Positions 49,524 through 58,296 of a stretch of DNA of 58,713 bases are shown piece by piece. The DNA is taken from contig JAAFJC010000015.1 in NCBI GenBank assembly GCA_013297925.1, positions 1 through 58,713 of the forward strand, written 5' to 3'. The DNA is from Comamonadaceae bacterium. Its GTDB lineage: Bacteria > Pseudomonadota > Gammaproteobacteria > Burkholderiales > Burkholderiaceae_C. Below the pieces are notes generated by a model. It worked only from the letters and a program-made list of their open reading frames with translations, did no database searches and was not told the origin of the DNA. A program made the translations under genes and the position numbers. Position 1 is the first letter of the stretch, and each line of letters starts with the position of its first letter.

Positions 49524-51509
49524 CTAGCCGCGCAATAATTTTTCTTCAGCCAGCGCCAGCGCTTCAGGCTTGCCATTCAGTACAAGTGTGTCTCCTTCTT
49601 GTAATTCGGTTGCCTCGCCCATTGCAGCTCGCTGACCGTCTTTTCTGCGCAAACTCATCACACGCACGCCCAATGCGTGCAAGGCAAGGCTTTCTAAGGG
49701 CTGTCCAAGCGTTTTAGCTGCAACGGGCAGAGTCACAGTTTGCAGACGCTCGTGGTCGAGCTCATCCACGGTGTCATCGTCTCTGCCGTGAAAGTAACCG
49801 CGCAGCAGGTTGTAGCGCGCATCGCGCTGATCTTGCACCGTGCGAATCACTCTTCGCATGGGGACGCCTACCAGGGCGAGTGCGTGGCTGGCGAGCATCA
49901 AACTGCCTTCGATGGATTCGGGCACGACTTCTGTGGCGCCAGCAGCGGTGAGTTTGTCTAAATCATGATCGTCTTGCGTGCGCACGATCACGGGCACTTG
50001 CGGGGCGTGGCCGCGCGTGTTGGCCAAGACCTTGAGCGTGCTGGGCACATCGAGATAGGTGATAACCACCGCACTGGCGCGCGCCAAGCCCGCTGCCATG
50101 ATGGCTTGCAAGCGAGCCGCATCACCAAACACCACGCTATCGCCCGCAGCTGCTGCTTGGCGCACTCTGTCAGGGTCTAGGTCTAGCGCCATATAGGGGA
50201 TGTTTTCCCGCTCCAGCATGCGCGCCAAGTTTTGCCCGCAGCGGCCATAGCCACAGATGATGACGTGCTTATCCCGGCTGATGGATTTTTTGGCGATCTG
50301 CGTCATCTGCAGCGATTGCGCCAACCATTCGCTGCTCACCAGCTTCATCACGATGCGGTTGGAATACATGATGATGAAGGGCGTGGCAAGCATGGAGAGC
50401 ACCATGCTGGCTAAAATCGGGCTTTGCATTTCCGCGCTGATGAGTTTGTTCTGCTGCGACAGGGTAAGCAACACAAAACCGAATTCACCCGCCTGCGCGA
50501 GATACAAGCCCGTGCGCAGCGCTGTGCCATCGCTTGCTCCCAAAAGGCGCGCCAGCACAGCAATCATCACCAGTTTGAACAACACCGGCAGGATCGTGAG
50601 CAGCAGCACCAGAGGCCAGCGCTCCAGCACGATTCGCCAATCGAGCAGCATGCCAATCGTGATGAAGAAGAGGCCCAGCAGCACATCATGGAAAGGGCGA
50701 ATATCGGTTTCCACCTGATGCTTGTATTCCGTCTCAGAGACCAGCATGCCAGCGATAAATGCACCCAGAGCGAGCGACAAGCCGGCATGCTCTGTGAGAT
50801 AGGCCAGCCCCAAGGTAAGCAGCAGCAGATTGAGCATGAACAGCTCTTCGCTCTTGCGCCGCGCTACGATGGTGAGCCACCAGCGCATCACTTTTTGCCC
50901 GCCGGTGAGCAAGATCGCGATGAGAAATGTGGCTTTCAGAGCGGCCAGCCCCAAAGCCGAGGCAAGCTTATCTGGCGATGCGCCAAGAGCCGGCACGAGC
51001 ACCAAGAGCAGCACCACCGCCAAGTCTTGAAATAGCAACACCCCCATCACGCGCTTGCCATGCTCCGACTCCATCTCCAAACGTTCCTGCATGAGCTTCA
51101 CGACGATTGCCGTACTGCTCATCGCAAGCGCGCCACCGAGTGCCAGCGCGCTTTGCCAACTCATTTGCCAATACTGCGGCAATGCCCACGCGAGCAGCAG
51201 CGAGCCCGCGGTGGCTGTCGCCATCGTGAGCACCACTTGCAGTGCACCGAGGCCAAACACATGCTGGCGCATGGAGCGCAGTTTGCTCAAATTAAATTCG
51301 AGCCCGATGACAAACATCAGGAAGACGACGCCAAACTCTGCGAGGTAGCGGATAGATGTAGAGTTTTGGGCTAGAGCCAGCGCATTGGGACCAATGATCA
51401 CGCCCACGGCCAAATAGCCCAGCATGGCGGGCAGCTTAAGCATGCGACAGACCACCACGCCGATCACAGCGGCCAGCAGGTAAAGCAGGGTGAGCTCCAA
51501 AGCATTCAT
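49524..51509 (-). CDS. CPA2-family K+/H+ antiporter with TrkA-N and TrkA-C domains (Kef/YbaL type)
   Basis: 661 residues. About 12-13 membrane helices (1-390) of the Na+/H+ exchanger fold, with LSLALGAFIAGMLVSETEY, are followed by a TrkA-N domain (about 410-530; VIICGYGRCGQNLARML binds NAD(H)) and a TrkA-C domain (about 570-655; EGDTLVLNGKPEAL). It exports K+ in exchange for H+, probably gated by nucleotide or thiol stress. No KefG/F quinone oxidoreductase is adjacent. Divergent from the TetR gene across 143 bp. Confidence 0.93.
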   Translation of the reverse strand: MNALELTLLYLLAAVIGVVVCRMLKLPAMLGYLAVGVIIGPNALALAQNSTSIRYLAEFGVVFLMFVIGLEFNLSKLRSMRQHVFGLGALQVVLTMATATAGSLLLAWALPQYWQMSWQSALALGGALAMSSTAIVVKLMQERLEMESEHGKRVMGVLLFQDLAVVLLLVLVPALGASPDKLASALGLAALKATFLIAILLTGGQKVMRWWLTIVARRKSEELFMLNLLLLTLGLAYLTEHAGLSLALGAFIAGMLVSETEYKHQVETDIRPFHDVLLGLFFITIGMLLDWRIVLERWPLVLLLTILPVLFKLVMIAVLARLLGASDGTALRTGLYLAQAGEFGFVLLTLSQQNKLISAEMQSPILASMVLSMLATPFIIMYSNRIVMKLVSSEWLAQSLQMTQIAKKSISRDKHVIICGYGRCGQNLARMLERENIPYMALDLDPDRVRQAAAAGDSVVFGDAARLQAIMAAGLARASAVVITYLDVPSTLKVLANTRGHAPQVPVIVRTQDDHDLDKLTAAGATEVVPESIEGSLMLASHALALVGVPMRRVIRTVQDQRDARYNLLRGYFHGRDDDTVDELDHERLQTVTLPVAAKTLGQPLESLALHALGVRVMSLRRKDGQRAAMGEATELQEGDTLVLNGKPEALALAEEKLLRG

Positions 51510-51597
51510 GCTTGGATACTAGCAAACCGCGTGCCGCAGGTCTGTTTGCAGCACTTTCTGATGCAGAAATGACTCGTCAGTATATTTCGTCAACTCT

Positions 51598-51633
51598 TTG
51601 TCTAAACTGCAGATGGACAACCTATTTTTTGTC
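51598..51633. promoter_or_regulatory. Candidate TetR operator
   Basis: Three related half-sites TTGTCT (51598), GGACAA (51615) and TTTGTC (51628) lie 20-55 bp before the TetR start; the outer pairs make imperfect dyads TTGTCT-N11-GGACAA and GACAA-N8-TTGTC. TACAAT at 51641-51646 could be a -10 but has no clear -35. Autoregulation is the usual pattern for such a site. Confidence 0.35.
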
Positions 51634-51652
51634 TGAGGCGTACAATACAGTC

Positions 51653-52336
51653 ATGGCTACTAAACTCACCACCACGAAACCAGCGGCAAAAGCCGCGCCC
51701 AAAGAGGCTGCGAAAGCAGTTACGAAAGGCACACCAAAAAAACCCAGTTTCAAGCAGCAAATGCTCGCCGCGCGCGAAGAAGCCATCATTGATGTAGTTA
51801 ATCGCCTGCTGGCTGAAAAAGGCTTTGAGGCGATGACGGTTGATGAAGTGGCATTTGAAGTGGGTGTGGCCAAGGCCTCTCTGTACAAGCACTTCCCCAG
51901 TAAAGAAGATTTGGCTGCTGCGGCCATGGTGCGTATGATGCAGCGCGCAGTGGGTGAGTTGAACGCGATGCCGGAGAACAATAAGCCAATAGACAAACTC
52001 AAAGCCATCACACGTTGGATGATGCAACTCAAGCTCACTCGCGAGATGCCCAACCTGCCCAGCCAAAACTCCACGCTGCGCGCCACGCTCACGGCCAACA
52101 AAGCATATGTGGATGCGTTGATGTTTGCCTCTGATACTTTAGGCGGCTGGATCGAGGCGGCGCAAAAATCTGGCCAAATCAGCAGCAAACTTCCAGCTAT
52201 TGCTGTGCTCTACACGATCTATGCCCGCGCCTGCGATCCCGTGCTTGAATTCCTCAAAGCCGCCGAGCTCTACACCGATGAACAGATTCTGGACATGGTG
52301 GAGATGAGCTGCTTTGATGGGCTGGCTAAACACTAG
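51653..52336 (+). CDS. TetR-family transcriptional regulator
   Basis: 227 residues. An Ala/Lys/Pro-rich N-terminal tail (about 1-35, KAAPKEAAKAVTKGTPKKP) precedes the HTH (about 40-90): FEAMTVDEVAFEVGVAKASLYKHF (recognition helix VAKASLYKHF). The rest is the helical ligand-binding domain. Start at 51653 (MATKL); the longer frame overlaps the divergent antiporter. The basic tail may add DNA contacts. By position it probably controls the beta-oxidation genes that converge on it, as similar regulators do (inference). Confidence 0.92.
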   Translation: MATKLTTTKPAAKAAPKEAAKAVTKGTPKKPSFKQQMLAAREEAIIDVVNRLLAEKGFEAMTVDEVAFEVGVAKASLYKHFPSKEDLAAAAMVRMMQRAVGELNAMPENNKPIDKLKAITRWMMQLKLTREMPNLPSQNSTLRATLTANKAYVDALMFASDTLGGWIEAAQKSGQISSKLPAIAVLYTIYARACDPVLEFLKAAELYTDEQILDMVEMSCFDGLAKH

Positions 52337-52368
52337 TTTCTACTGAATTTTTATCGCGTTTGAGCACT

Positions 52369-52412
52369 TTTGGCCTTAGAAATTGCGTGAGCAGCTATCA
52401 AATTGATAGTGA
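52369..52412 (-). repeat. Dispersed repeat, degenerate copy 8, between tetR and thioesterase genes
   Basis: In reverse orientation: TAGCTGCTCACGCAATTTCT AAGGCCAAAAGTGC after TCACTATCAATTTGA. It keeps TATCAA.TTGATAGCTGCT and the TAAGGCCAAAA end but has lost TATGCCGGC. Located between convergent genes. Confidence 0.6.
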
Positions 52413-52421
52413 CTCACTTGC

Positions 52422-52910
52422 TTAAGAAACGATGTATGCGGCTGCTCCCGCTGACAGCAACGTGCCATCGGAGCCGCAAAACTCCATGCGCGTGCTCGCT
52501 ACGCGTGAGCCTAGGCGCAACACTTCGGCTTTCAATATAAACGTATCACCAATAGCAGGACGCAAGTAGTCCACACGCAGATCAATCGTCCCTAGCTTGG
52601 CAAAGCGCTTGAGTCGCTCCACCACGGGTTCTTCGTAATGCTGCGCGCCAATCGCGCACATACAAGCCAAGCCGCCCATGGCATCGAGTACCGCACTGAT
52701 CACGCCGCCGTGCACGCGGTTGTAAGCAAAATGTCCCACCAGCTCGGGCCGCATCGCGATATGCGCTTTCGCATTCAGGGCAGTAAGTTCATCAATCTTC
52801 AGGCCCAGTGTTTGATTGAAAACAATCTTCGTCTCAAAGATATCGCGCACGCCTTCGCGGAAAGCGGCATCAAGTGCGATGGTAGCGAGGTCTAGTTTTT
52901 TTGCGGACAT
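52422..52910 (-). CDS. PaaI-like hotdog-fold thioesterase
   Basis: 162 residues. The hotdog core is FAYNRVHGGVISAVLDAMGG, with HGG and Asp in the usual catalytic positions, followed by TIDLRVDYLRPAIGDTFIL and EVLRLGSRVASTRMEF. It hydrolyses acyl- or aryl-CoA thioesters. Start at 52910 (MSAKKLDL); it lies 34 bp after the enoyl-CoA hydratase gene and is the last gene of the beta-oxidation set. Confidence 0.88.
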   Translation of the reverse strand: MSAKKLDLATIALDAAFREGVRDIFETKIVFNQTLGLKIDELTALNAKAHIAMRPELVGHFAYNRVHGGVISAVLDAMGGLACMCAIGAQHYEEPVVERLKRFAKLGTIDLRVDYLRPAIGDTFILKAEVLRLGSRVASTRMEFCGSDGTLLSAGAAAYIVS

Positions 52911-52944
52911 GGCACTATTGGCTTTACGTAAGCTTCGCGCTGAC

Positions 52945-53712
52945 TTACACGTTGGAGAAATCGGGCAATCGCCTCTCCATGAAGGCGGTGAATGCTTCTT
53001 TGGCTGCAGGCTCGCGCAGCATGCGGCCAAAACTCACGCCTTCTTCTTTCATCCGCTCCGCCACAACTTGTGCATCCCCCTTTTTCAACAGGCGCTTGGT
53101 TTCGATCAAGCTGCTGATGGGCTTGGCAGCTAATTTTTGCGCCCACTGCATCGCTACGCGAGTGGCTTCCGACGGAGGTACGACGCGGTTGACCAGGCCC
53201 ACTTCGAGTGCGGCTTCAGCCATGAAGGGCTCGCCCAGCAGCAAAGCTTCAGCGGCTCGGTGGTAGCCCATCATCTGAGGCACGAGCAAGCTGCTGGCCG
53301 CCTCTGGGCAGAGGCCGAGGTTGACGAAGGGCATGGAGAATGCCGCGTTGTCACCTGCGATCACCAAATCACAGTGCAATAGCAACGTGGTGCCGATGCC
53401 GACCGCGGGGCCGCAGACCGCGGCGATGATGGGCTTGGGGAAGCTGGCAATGGCGCGCAGAAATTGAAATACCGGGCTGTCGCCACCCGCTGGCGGGACG
53501 TTCATGAAATCGCCGAGATCATTGCCAGCGCTGAAGATCGCCTCATGCCCTTGGAACACAACAACACGAATGGTGGCATCTGTTGATGCGGCAGTCAGCG
53601 CATCAGCCAGCTGCTGATACATATCGACCGTGATGGAATTTTTCTTCTGTGCGCGGTTGAAGGTGAGCGTGAGGATCGCGCCTTCTGTGTGGCTAAGGAT
53701 ATCGTTGGACAT
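52945..53712 (-). CDS. Enoyl-CoA hydratase/isomerase
   Basis: 255 residues of the crotonase fold: LTFNRAQKKNSITVDMYQQL, the oxyanion-hole segment FSAGNDLGDFM and CGPAVGIGTTLLLHCDLVIAG (in two parts: CGPAVGIGTTLLLHCD, LVIAG), FVNLGLCPEAASS. The pattern AGNDLGDF and PEAASS, with one acidic residue, fits isomerase/hydratase paralogues in fatty acid breakdown. GGAG supports ATG 53712; the longer frame to 53763 would be encoded by the repeat (MAGIKYAQTAIK) and is rejected. Confidence 0.92.
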   Translation of the reverse strand: MSNDILSHTEGAILTLTFNRAQKKNSITVDMYQQLADALTAASTDATIRVVVFQGHEAIFSAGNDLGDFMNVPPAGGDSPVFQFLRAIASFPKPIIAAVCGPAVGIGTTLLLHCDLVIAGDNAAFSMPFVNLGLCPEAASSLLVPQMMGYHRAAEALLLGEPFMAEAALEVGLVNRVVPPSEATRVAMQWAQKLAAKPISSLIETKRLLKKGDAQVVAERMKEEGVSFGRMLREPAAKEAFTAFMERRLPDFSNV

Positions 53713-53725
53713 TAAAATTGCTCCG

Positions 53726-53770
53726 AATTTAATAGCAGTCTGCGCATATTTTATGCCGGCCATGTGCCGA
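53726..53770 (+). repeat. Dispersed repeat, copy 9, upstream of the enoyl-CoA hydratase gene
   Basis: CCGAATTTAATAGCAGTCTG CGCATATTTTATGCCGGCCA TGTGCCG. It keeps TTTAATAGCAG..TGCGCATATTTTATGCCGGC. Read on the minus strand in the same frame as copies 2 and 6 it would encode AGIKYAQTAIK. Confidence 0.85.
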
Positions 53771-53840
53771 TTTCTGTCTCAAAAAGCACAGAAAGGGCAT
53801 CGCTGCCCTTTCTTACCCAACACTTCGTTTGATAGCCACT

Positions 53841-53899
53841 CCGTTCGGGCTGAGCTTGTCGAAGCCTAGTGAGCCCTTCGACAGGCTCAGGGCGAACGG
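53841..53899. repeat. CTTCGACAGGCTCAG palindrome, possible terminator
   Basis: CCGTTCGGGCTGAGCTTGTC GAAG...CTTCGACAGGCTCAGGGCGA ACGG: 24 bp arms, three mismatches, 11 nt loop, followed by TTTTT on the plus strand. This palindrome is widespread in bacterial genomes. It lies 3 bp after the thiolase stop, so it may protect or end that transcript. Confidence 0.88.
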
Positions 53900-53902
53900 T
53901 TT

Positions 53903-55111
53903 TTACATCCGCTCAAAAATGCCTGCTGCGCCTTGCCCCATACCCACACACATCGTCACCATGCCGTACTTGGCTTGCTTGCGTTGCAGCGCATGCACGA
54001 CGGTGGCGGAGCGGATCGCGCCGGTTGCGCCGAGTGGGTGGCCGAGTGCAATCGCTCCGCCCATCGGGTTGACTTTGTTGGCATCCAAGCCAAGTGTGTT
54101 GATGATGGCCAAGCTTTGTGCGGCGAAGGCTTCGTTGAGCTCGAACCAATCGATATCGTCTTGCTTCAGACCTGCGTATTTGAGCGCAGCGGGAATCGCT
54201 TCAATCGGACCAATGCCCATGATGTGAGGTGGCACGCCACGCGATGCATAGCTCACGAATTTGGCGATAGGCTTGAGGTTATAGCGCTTAAGTGCGTTCT
54301 CGCTCACGAGGATCAAAGCACCTGCGCCGTCAGACGTTTGCGAGCTGTTGCCAGCCGTCACCGAGCCGCGAGCTGCGAAGGCTGGGCGCAGTTTGGCCAG
54401 GCCTTCCATCGAAGTATCAGGGCGCGCACCTTCATCGAGGCTCACCGTGCGCGAGCTAGAAGTCGTCTCGCCCGTGGCCAAATCAAAGCTGCGATCAGTC
54501 ACTTCAATCGGTGTCATCTCAGCGGTGAAGTCGCCAGCTTTCATCGCGGCCACAGCTTTCGCATGGCTCTTCACAGCGAATTCATCTTGCATCTCGCGGG
54601 AGACTTTCCATTGTGTAGCGACTTTCTCAGCCGTCATGCCCATGCCGTAGGCGATGCCGTAGTTTTCGACGTTTTCTGTGTCGGTAAAAATCGTGGGCGA
54701 GAGCGATGGCGCATTGCCGCTCATCGGCACCATGCTCATGCTTTCCACGCCAGCGCCGATCATCACATCGGCTTCGCCCACGCGAATCGCATTCGCCGCC
54801 ATGGCCACGGCAGACAAACCAGCTGCGCAAAAACGATTCACCGTGATACCGGCCACGCTCTTGGGCAAGCCGCCGAGCACGGCAGCCACGCGAGCGACGT
54901 TCAAGCCCTGCTGCGACTCAGGAATCGCGCAGCCAGCCACGATGTCTTCAATCGCTGCGGGATCGAGATTGGGCACTTGCGAGATCGCGTTACGCAGCAC
55001 GGCGGCCAGCAGATCATCGGGGCGCATGTTGCGTAAGAAACCGCGATGCGATTTGCCAATGGGCGAGCGCGTGGCGGCAACGATGTAGGCTTCTTGGATT
55101 TGCTTGCTCAT
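53903..55111 (-). CDS. Acetyl-CoA C-acyltransferase (thiolase)
   Basis: 402 residues. Nucleophile Cys in VNRFCAAGLSAVAMAA, NPMGGAIALGHPLGATG (active-site His) and final acid/base Cys in VTMCVGMGQGAAG are intact. It performs the last step of beta-oxidation, thiolysis of 3-ketoacyl-CoA, with the multifunctional protein encoded upstream. Start at 55111 (MSKQIQEAYIV) has AAGGA; the longer frame to 55234 overlaps the hotdog gene. A FadA/FadI assignment is probable but not certain. Confidence 0.93.
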   Translation of the reverse strand: MSKQIQEAYIVAATRSPIGKSHRGFLRNMRPDDLLAAVLRNAISQVPNLDPAAIEDIVAGCAIPESQQGLNVARVAAVLGGLPKSVAGITVNRFCAAGLSAVAMAANAIRVGEADVMIGAGVESMSMVPMSGNAPSLSPTIFTDTENVENYGIAYGMGMTAEKVATQWKVSREMQDEFAVKSHAKAVAAMKAGDFTAEMTPIEVTDRSFDLATGETTSSSRTVSLDEGARPDTSMEGLAKLRPAFAARGSVTAGNSSQTSDGAGALILVSENALKRYNLKPIAKFVSYASRGVPPHIMGIGPIEAIPAALKYAGLKQDDIDWFELNEAFAAQSLAIINTLGLDANKVNPMGGAIALGHPLGATGAIRSATVVHALQRKQAKYGMVTMCVGMGQGAAGIFERM

Positions 55112-55145
55112 GGTATTTCCTTGTGGAAGGTGCTTTTGCCTGTCT

Positions 55146-55667
55146 TCAGGCGGCAGTTTCAGTTTTCGGGGGTCGCTGGGCGGGAATCCACGCCCAGACA
55201 AATTCACATTCAATCGGCTGGTTGCCCGATTCATCCGTCACGGTGACGGGCACAGTCACTTCGCCTTTGGTGGTGGTTTGGATCAGCTCGCGCTGCGCAT
55301 CGGTGAGCGTGGCAATAGCGCGCATCGCGCCTTGACCACGCTTTTTGAACTGCACACGCATGTCTTTCACGACAGGCAGGCAATCATCACGGACATTGAG
55401 GCCCATCACCATGCCGGTAGCCGTCTCAGCCGCGAGCGTGGAAGCCACAGCGTGCACGCCACCGATGTGGTTTTGCACTTTGTGATTGTTGGCCACGAAG
55501 ATTTGTACTTTGTTGGGTGACATTTCTTCGTAACGCAACTTTGCCGTGCCCGTGAACGGCACTGCGCGACCCAGCGCGAGCGAGCGAACGAAGGTGCGCA
55601 TGAAGGCAGGCGCTTCGTTGACTCTTGCGAGCTGGCGTTGGAGGCGGTTGGGTGGGTTGGTTTGCAT
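55146..55667 (-). CDS. Hotdog-fold thioesterase, DUF4442-like
   Basis: 173 residues. AFMRTFVRSLALGRAVPFTG, NHIGGVHAVASTLAAETATG and KDMRVQFKKRGQGAMRAIAT define a PaaI/DUF4442-like hotdog protein. Start at 55667 (MQTNPPNRLQRQLARV); upstream residues of the longer frame are encoded by the hairpin repeat and are rejected. Between fadB-like gene and thiolase gene, it is probably an accessory acyl-CoA thioesterase. Confidence 0.85.
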   Translation of the reverse strand: MQTNPPNRLQRQLARVNEAPAFMRTFVRSLALGRAVPFTGTAKLRYEEMSPNKVQIFVANNHKVQNHIGGVHAVASTLAAETATGMVMGLNVRDDCLPVVKDMRVQFKKRGQGAMRAIATLTDAQRELIQTTTKGEVTVPVTVTDESGNQPIECEFVWAWIPAQRPPKTETAA

Positions 55668-55680
55668 AGAATAAATACCG

Positions 55681-55836
55681 AATACGGACGCAGAAGACGC
55701 AAAGGTCACGCAGAAAACGCAAAAGGAATACAAAATAATATTGAAGAGGGTTTCATTTTTCCAAACTCTTTTTGTTTTTCTTTTCTTCTCTTTTTTGCGT
55801 CTTTTGCGTAACCTTTGCGTGTTCTGCGTCCGTATT
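55681..55836. repeat. Long inverted repeat with 44 bp arms (ACGCAAAGG-type hairpin)
   Basis: Arms 55681-55724 and 55793-55836 are reverse complements with about four mismatches over 44 bp; the loop is ~68 nt and pyrimidine-rich. Arms are built of ~11 bp periods around GACGCAAAGG. It fills almost the whole spacer (178 bp) between the fadB-like and hotdog genes. Related in design to 15233-15340. Confidence 0.9.
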
Positions 55837-55845
55837 TTTCTTCGT

Positions 55846-58269
55846 TTAGTTTCGCACCGGTTTACCCGTAGAGAGCATCCCCATGATGCGCTCCTGCGTC
55901 TTCGGATGCGTGAGCAAACCGCAGAAGGCATCACGTTCGAGCTTCATCAGGTACTCCTCGCTCACCAAAGTGCCGGCATCGACATCGCCGCCGCAGACCA
56001 CATTGGCGATCAGGGATGCGATATGGAAATCGTGGCCGCTGGCGAAGCCGCCGTCGCGCATGTTGACCAACTGCCCCATGATCGTGGCTTTGCCGGAGCG
56101 GCCTGCCACGGGGAAGAGGCGTTTGGAAGGCGCGCGGTAGCCGGTGGCAAACATCGCTTTGGCCTCTGCAATCGCCACATAAAGCAGCTCATCCTTGTTG
56201 GCCACAATCGTGTCGCTCCACAGCAGGAAGCCGAGCTTGCGGGATTCAATGGCGCTCGTGCCCACCTTGGCCGTGGCAGCGCAGGTGAAGCCTTCGGTGA
56301 GGAAGGGCAGCAAATCTTTGCCGGTGGAGAACGCAGCATTTTCAGCCGCGCGGCGAGCAATGTAGGCCAAGCCGCCTGCGCCTGGCACGAGGCCGACGCC
56401 GACTTCAACCAAGCCAATGTAGCTTTCCATCGCAGCGACGCGCTTGGCAGAATACACCGCCATCTCGCAGCCACCGCCGAGCGCCAGGCCGCGAATCGCA
56501 GACACCACAGGCACTTTGGCGTAACGCATTCTGAGCATTGTTTTTTGCAACTCATGCTCGGCTTCATTGACTGCGCTCACGCCAGACATCATGAACGCTG
56601 GCAACATGCCTTGCAAATCTGCGCCAGCGCTGAAGGGCTCATCGCCGCTCCAGATCACCACGCCTTGGTAATCCTTCTCGGCCATCTCAACAGCTTTGGA
56701 CAGGCCTTCAGCCACACCCATGCTGATGGCGTGCATCTTGGTCTTGAGGCTGGCGATGATCACTTCATCGTCTAAAGTCCACAAACGAATGTCATCGTCT
56801 TCGTGCAGGGTTTTACCCGCCACAGCAAAGTCGGCATGACCCACACCTTGCGCATGGCCGCTCACCGTCTCAGGGAAATGCTGCCGTGCATAAACGGGCA
56901 ATTGGCGCTTGGCTTCAAACTTCTTCGTGGCAGGATTCCACGAGCCTTCGGCTTGGTGCACACCGCCCTTGTCAGCCACCGCACCTTTGAACACCCACTC
57001 AGGCAGCGGCGCTTTGCACAGCGCTTTGCCAGCGTCAATGTCTTCTTGCACCATCTTGGCCACTTCGAGCCAGCCGGCTTCTTGCCAGAGCTCGAAGGGG
57101 CCTTGGCTCATGCCGAAGCCCCAGCGCATGGCCAGATCGAGATCCCGTGCCGTCTCAGCCACTTCTTGCAAATGAATCGCCGCATAGTGAAAACTATCGC
57201 GCAAGATAGCCCAGAGGAATTGCCCCTGGACGCCTTCGGCATTGCGCAGCAACTTCAAGCGCTCGCCGGCAGGCTTTTTCAACATGCGGCCATACACTTC
57301 ATCGGCTTTCTGGCCGCCGGGCACGTAATCGCCTTTGCCCTCGGCTGCTTTTGCATCAAATCGCAAAATATCGCGGCCGACTTTCTTGAAAAAGCCCGCT
57401 TTGGCTTTCTGGCCAAGAGCACCCGCGTCCATCAGCTGTTTCAACACAGCTGGTGTGCCGAAGTTGCCGTAAAACGGATCGGACTTCTCGTTCAGGTTGT
57501 CTTGCAGCGTCTTGATCACATGAAACATCACATCCAAGCCGACCACATCCGCTGTGCGGAAAGTGCCCGAGCTGGCGCGGCCGAGTTTCTTGCCGGTGAG
57601 ATCGTCCACCACGTCATAGCTGAGGCCAAAATTCTCCACCTGCTTCATCACGCCCAGCATGCCGGCGATGCCGATGCGGTTGGCGATGAAGTTGGGCGTG
57701 TCTTTCGCGCGCACCACGCCTTTGCCGATCACGCTCGTTACAAAGGCTTCGAGTTGATCGAGCACCACAGGCTGCGTGGTCGGCGTGTTGATCAACTCCA
57801 CCAAATACATGTAGCGCGGTGGGTTGAAGAAGTGGATGCCGCAGAAACGCGGCTTGATGCTGTCGGGCAAACCTTCTGAAAGCTTGGTGATGCTCAAACC
57901 TGAGGTGTTAGAAGCCACGATGGCATCGGCGCTCACAAAGGGCGCGATCTTTTTGTACAGATCCAGTTTCCAATCCATGCGCTCGGCAATGGCCTCGATG
58001 ATGAGGTCGCAGCCGCGCAGAGTCTCAAGATGCTCTTCGTAGTTGGCTTGTTCGATCAGCGCTGCATCTTCGGGCACGCCCAGCGGTGAAGGCTTGAGCT
58101 TTTTCAAACCCTCGACCGCCTTGCTGACGATGCCATTCTTTGGCCCCTCTTTTGCGGGCAGATCAAACAACACCACAGGCACTTTGAGGTTCACCAGATG
58201 CGCAGCGATTTGCGCACCCATGACACCCGCGCCGAGCACGGCGACTTTGGAAACATTGAAACGGGACAT
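55846..58269 (-). CDS. Multifunctional 3-hydroxyacyl-CoA dehydrogenase / enoyl-CoA hydratase
   Basis: 807 residues. The order is dehydrogenase first (VAVLGAGVMGAQIAAHLVNL, NAD-binding; HFFNPPRYMYLVELI, catalytic His-Glu), a C-terminal HCDH domain (about 190-400), then a crotonase domain (about 500-700; GDEPFSAGADLQGM, GLALGGGCEMAVYSAKRV). This reversed arrangement relative to E. coli FadB is the FadN-like type. It carries out hydration and oxidation in fatty-acid beta-oxidation. It is followed by the hairpin repeat, hotdog and thiolase genes on the same strand. Confidence 0.95.
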   Translation of the reverse strand: MSRFNVSKVAVLGAGVMGAQIAAHLVNLKVPVVLFDLPAKEGPKNGIVSKAVEGLKKLKPSPLGVPEDAALIEQANYEEHLETLRGCDLIIEAIAERMDWKLDLYKKIAPFVSADAIVASNTSGLSITKLSEGLPDSIKPRFCGIHFFNPPRYMYLVELINTPTTQPVVLDQLEAFVTSVIGKGVVRAKDTPNFIANRIGIAGMLGVMKQVENFGLSYDVVDDLTGKKLGRASSGTFRTADVVGLDVMFHVIKTLQDNLNEKSDPFYGNFGTPAVLKQLMDAGALGQKAKAGFFKKVGRDILRFDAKAAEGKGDYVPGGQKADEVYGRMLKKPAGERLKLLRNAEGVQGQFLWAILRDSFHYAAIHLQEVAETARDLDLAMRWGFGMSQGPFELWQEAGWLEVAKMVQEDIDAGKALCKAPLPEWVFKGAVADKGGVHQAEGSWNPATKKFEAKRQLPVYARQHFPETVSGHAQGVGHADFAVAGKTLHEDDDIRLWTLDDEVIIASLKTKMHAISMGVAEGLSKAVEMAEKDYQGVVIWSGDEPFSAGADLQGMLPAFMMSGVSAVNEAEHELQKTMLRMRYAKVPVVSAIRGLALGGGCEMAVYSAKRVAAMESYIGLVEVGVGLVPGAGGLAYIARRAAENAAFSTGKDLLPFLTEGFTCAATAKVGTSAIESRKLGFLLWSDTIVANKDELLYVAIAEAKAMFATGYRAPSKRLFPVAGRSGKATIMGQLVNMRDGGFASGHDFHIASLIANVVCGGDVDAGTLVSEEYLMKLERDAFCGLLTHPKTQERIMGMLSTGKPVRN

Positions 58270-58296
58270 TCGTGACTTTCTAAACAGAAACGTGGC

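Noticed and set aside
53841-53899. Palindrome considered as a CRISPR-like or attachment-site repeat
   Set aside because: Only one copy, no spacers or integrase; it is the widespread CTTCGACAGGCTCAG palindrome.
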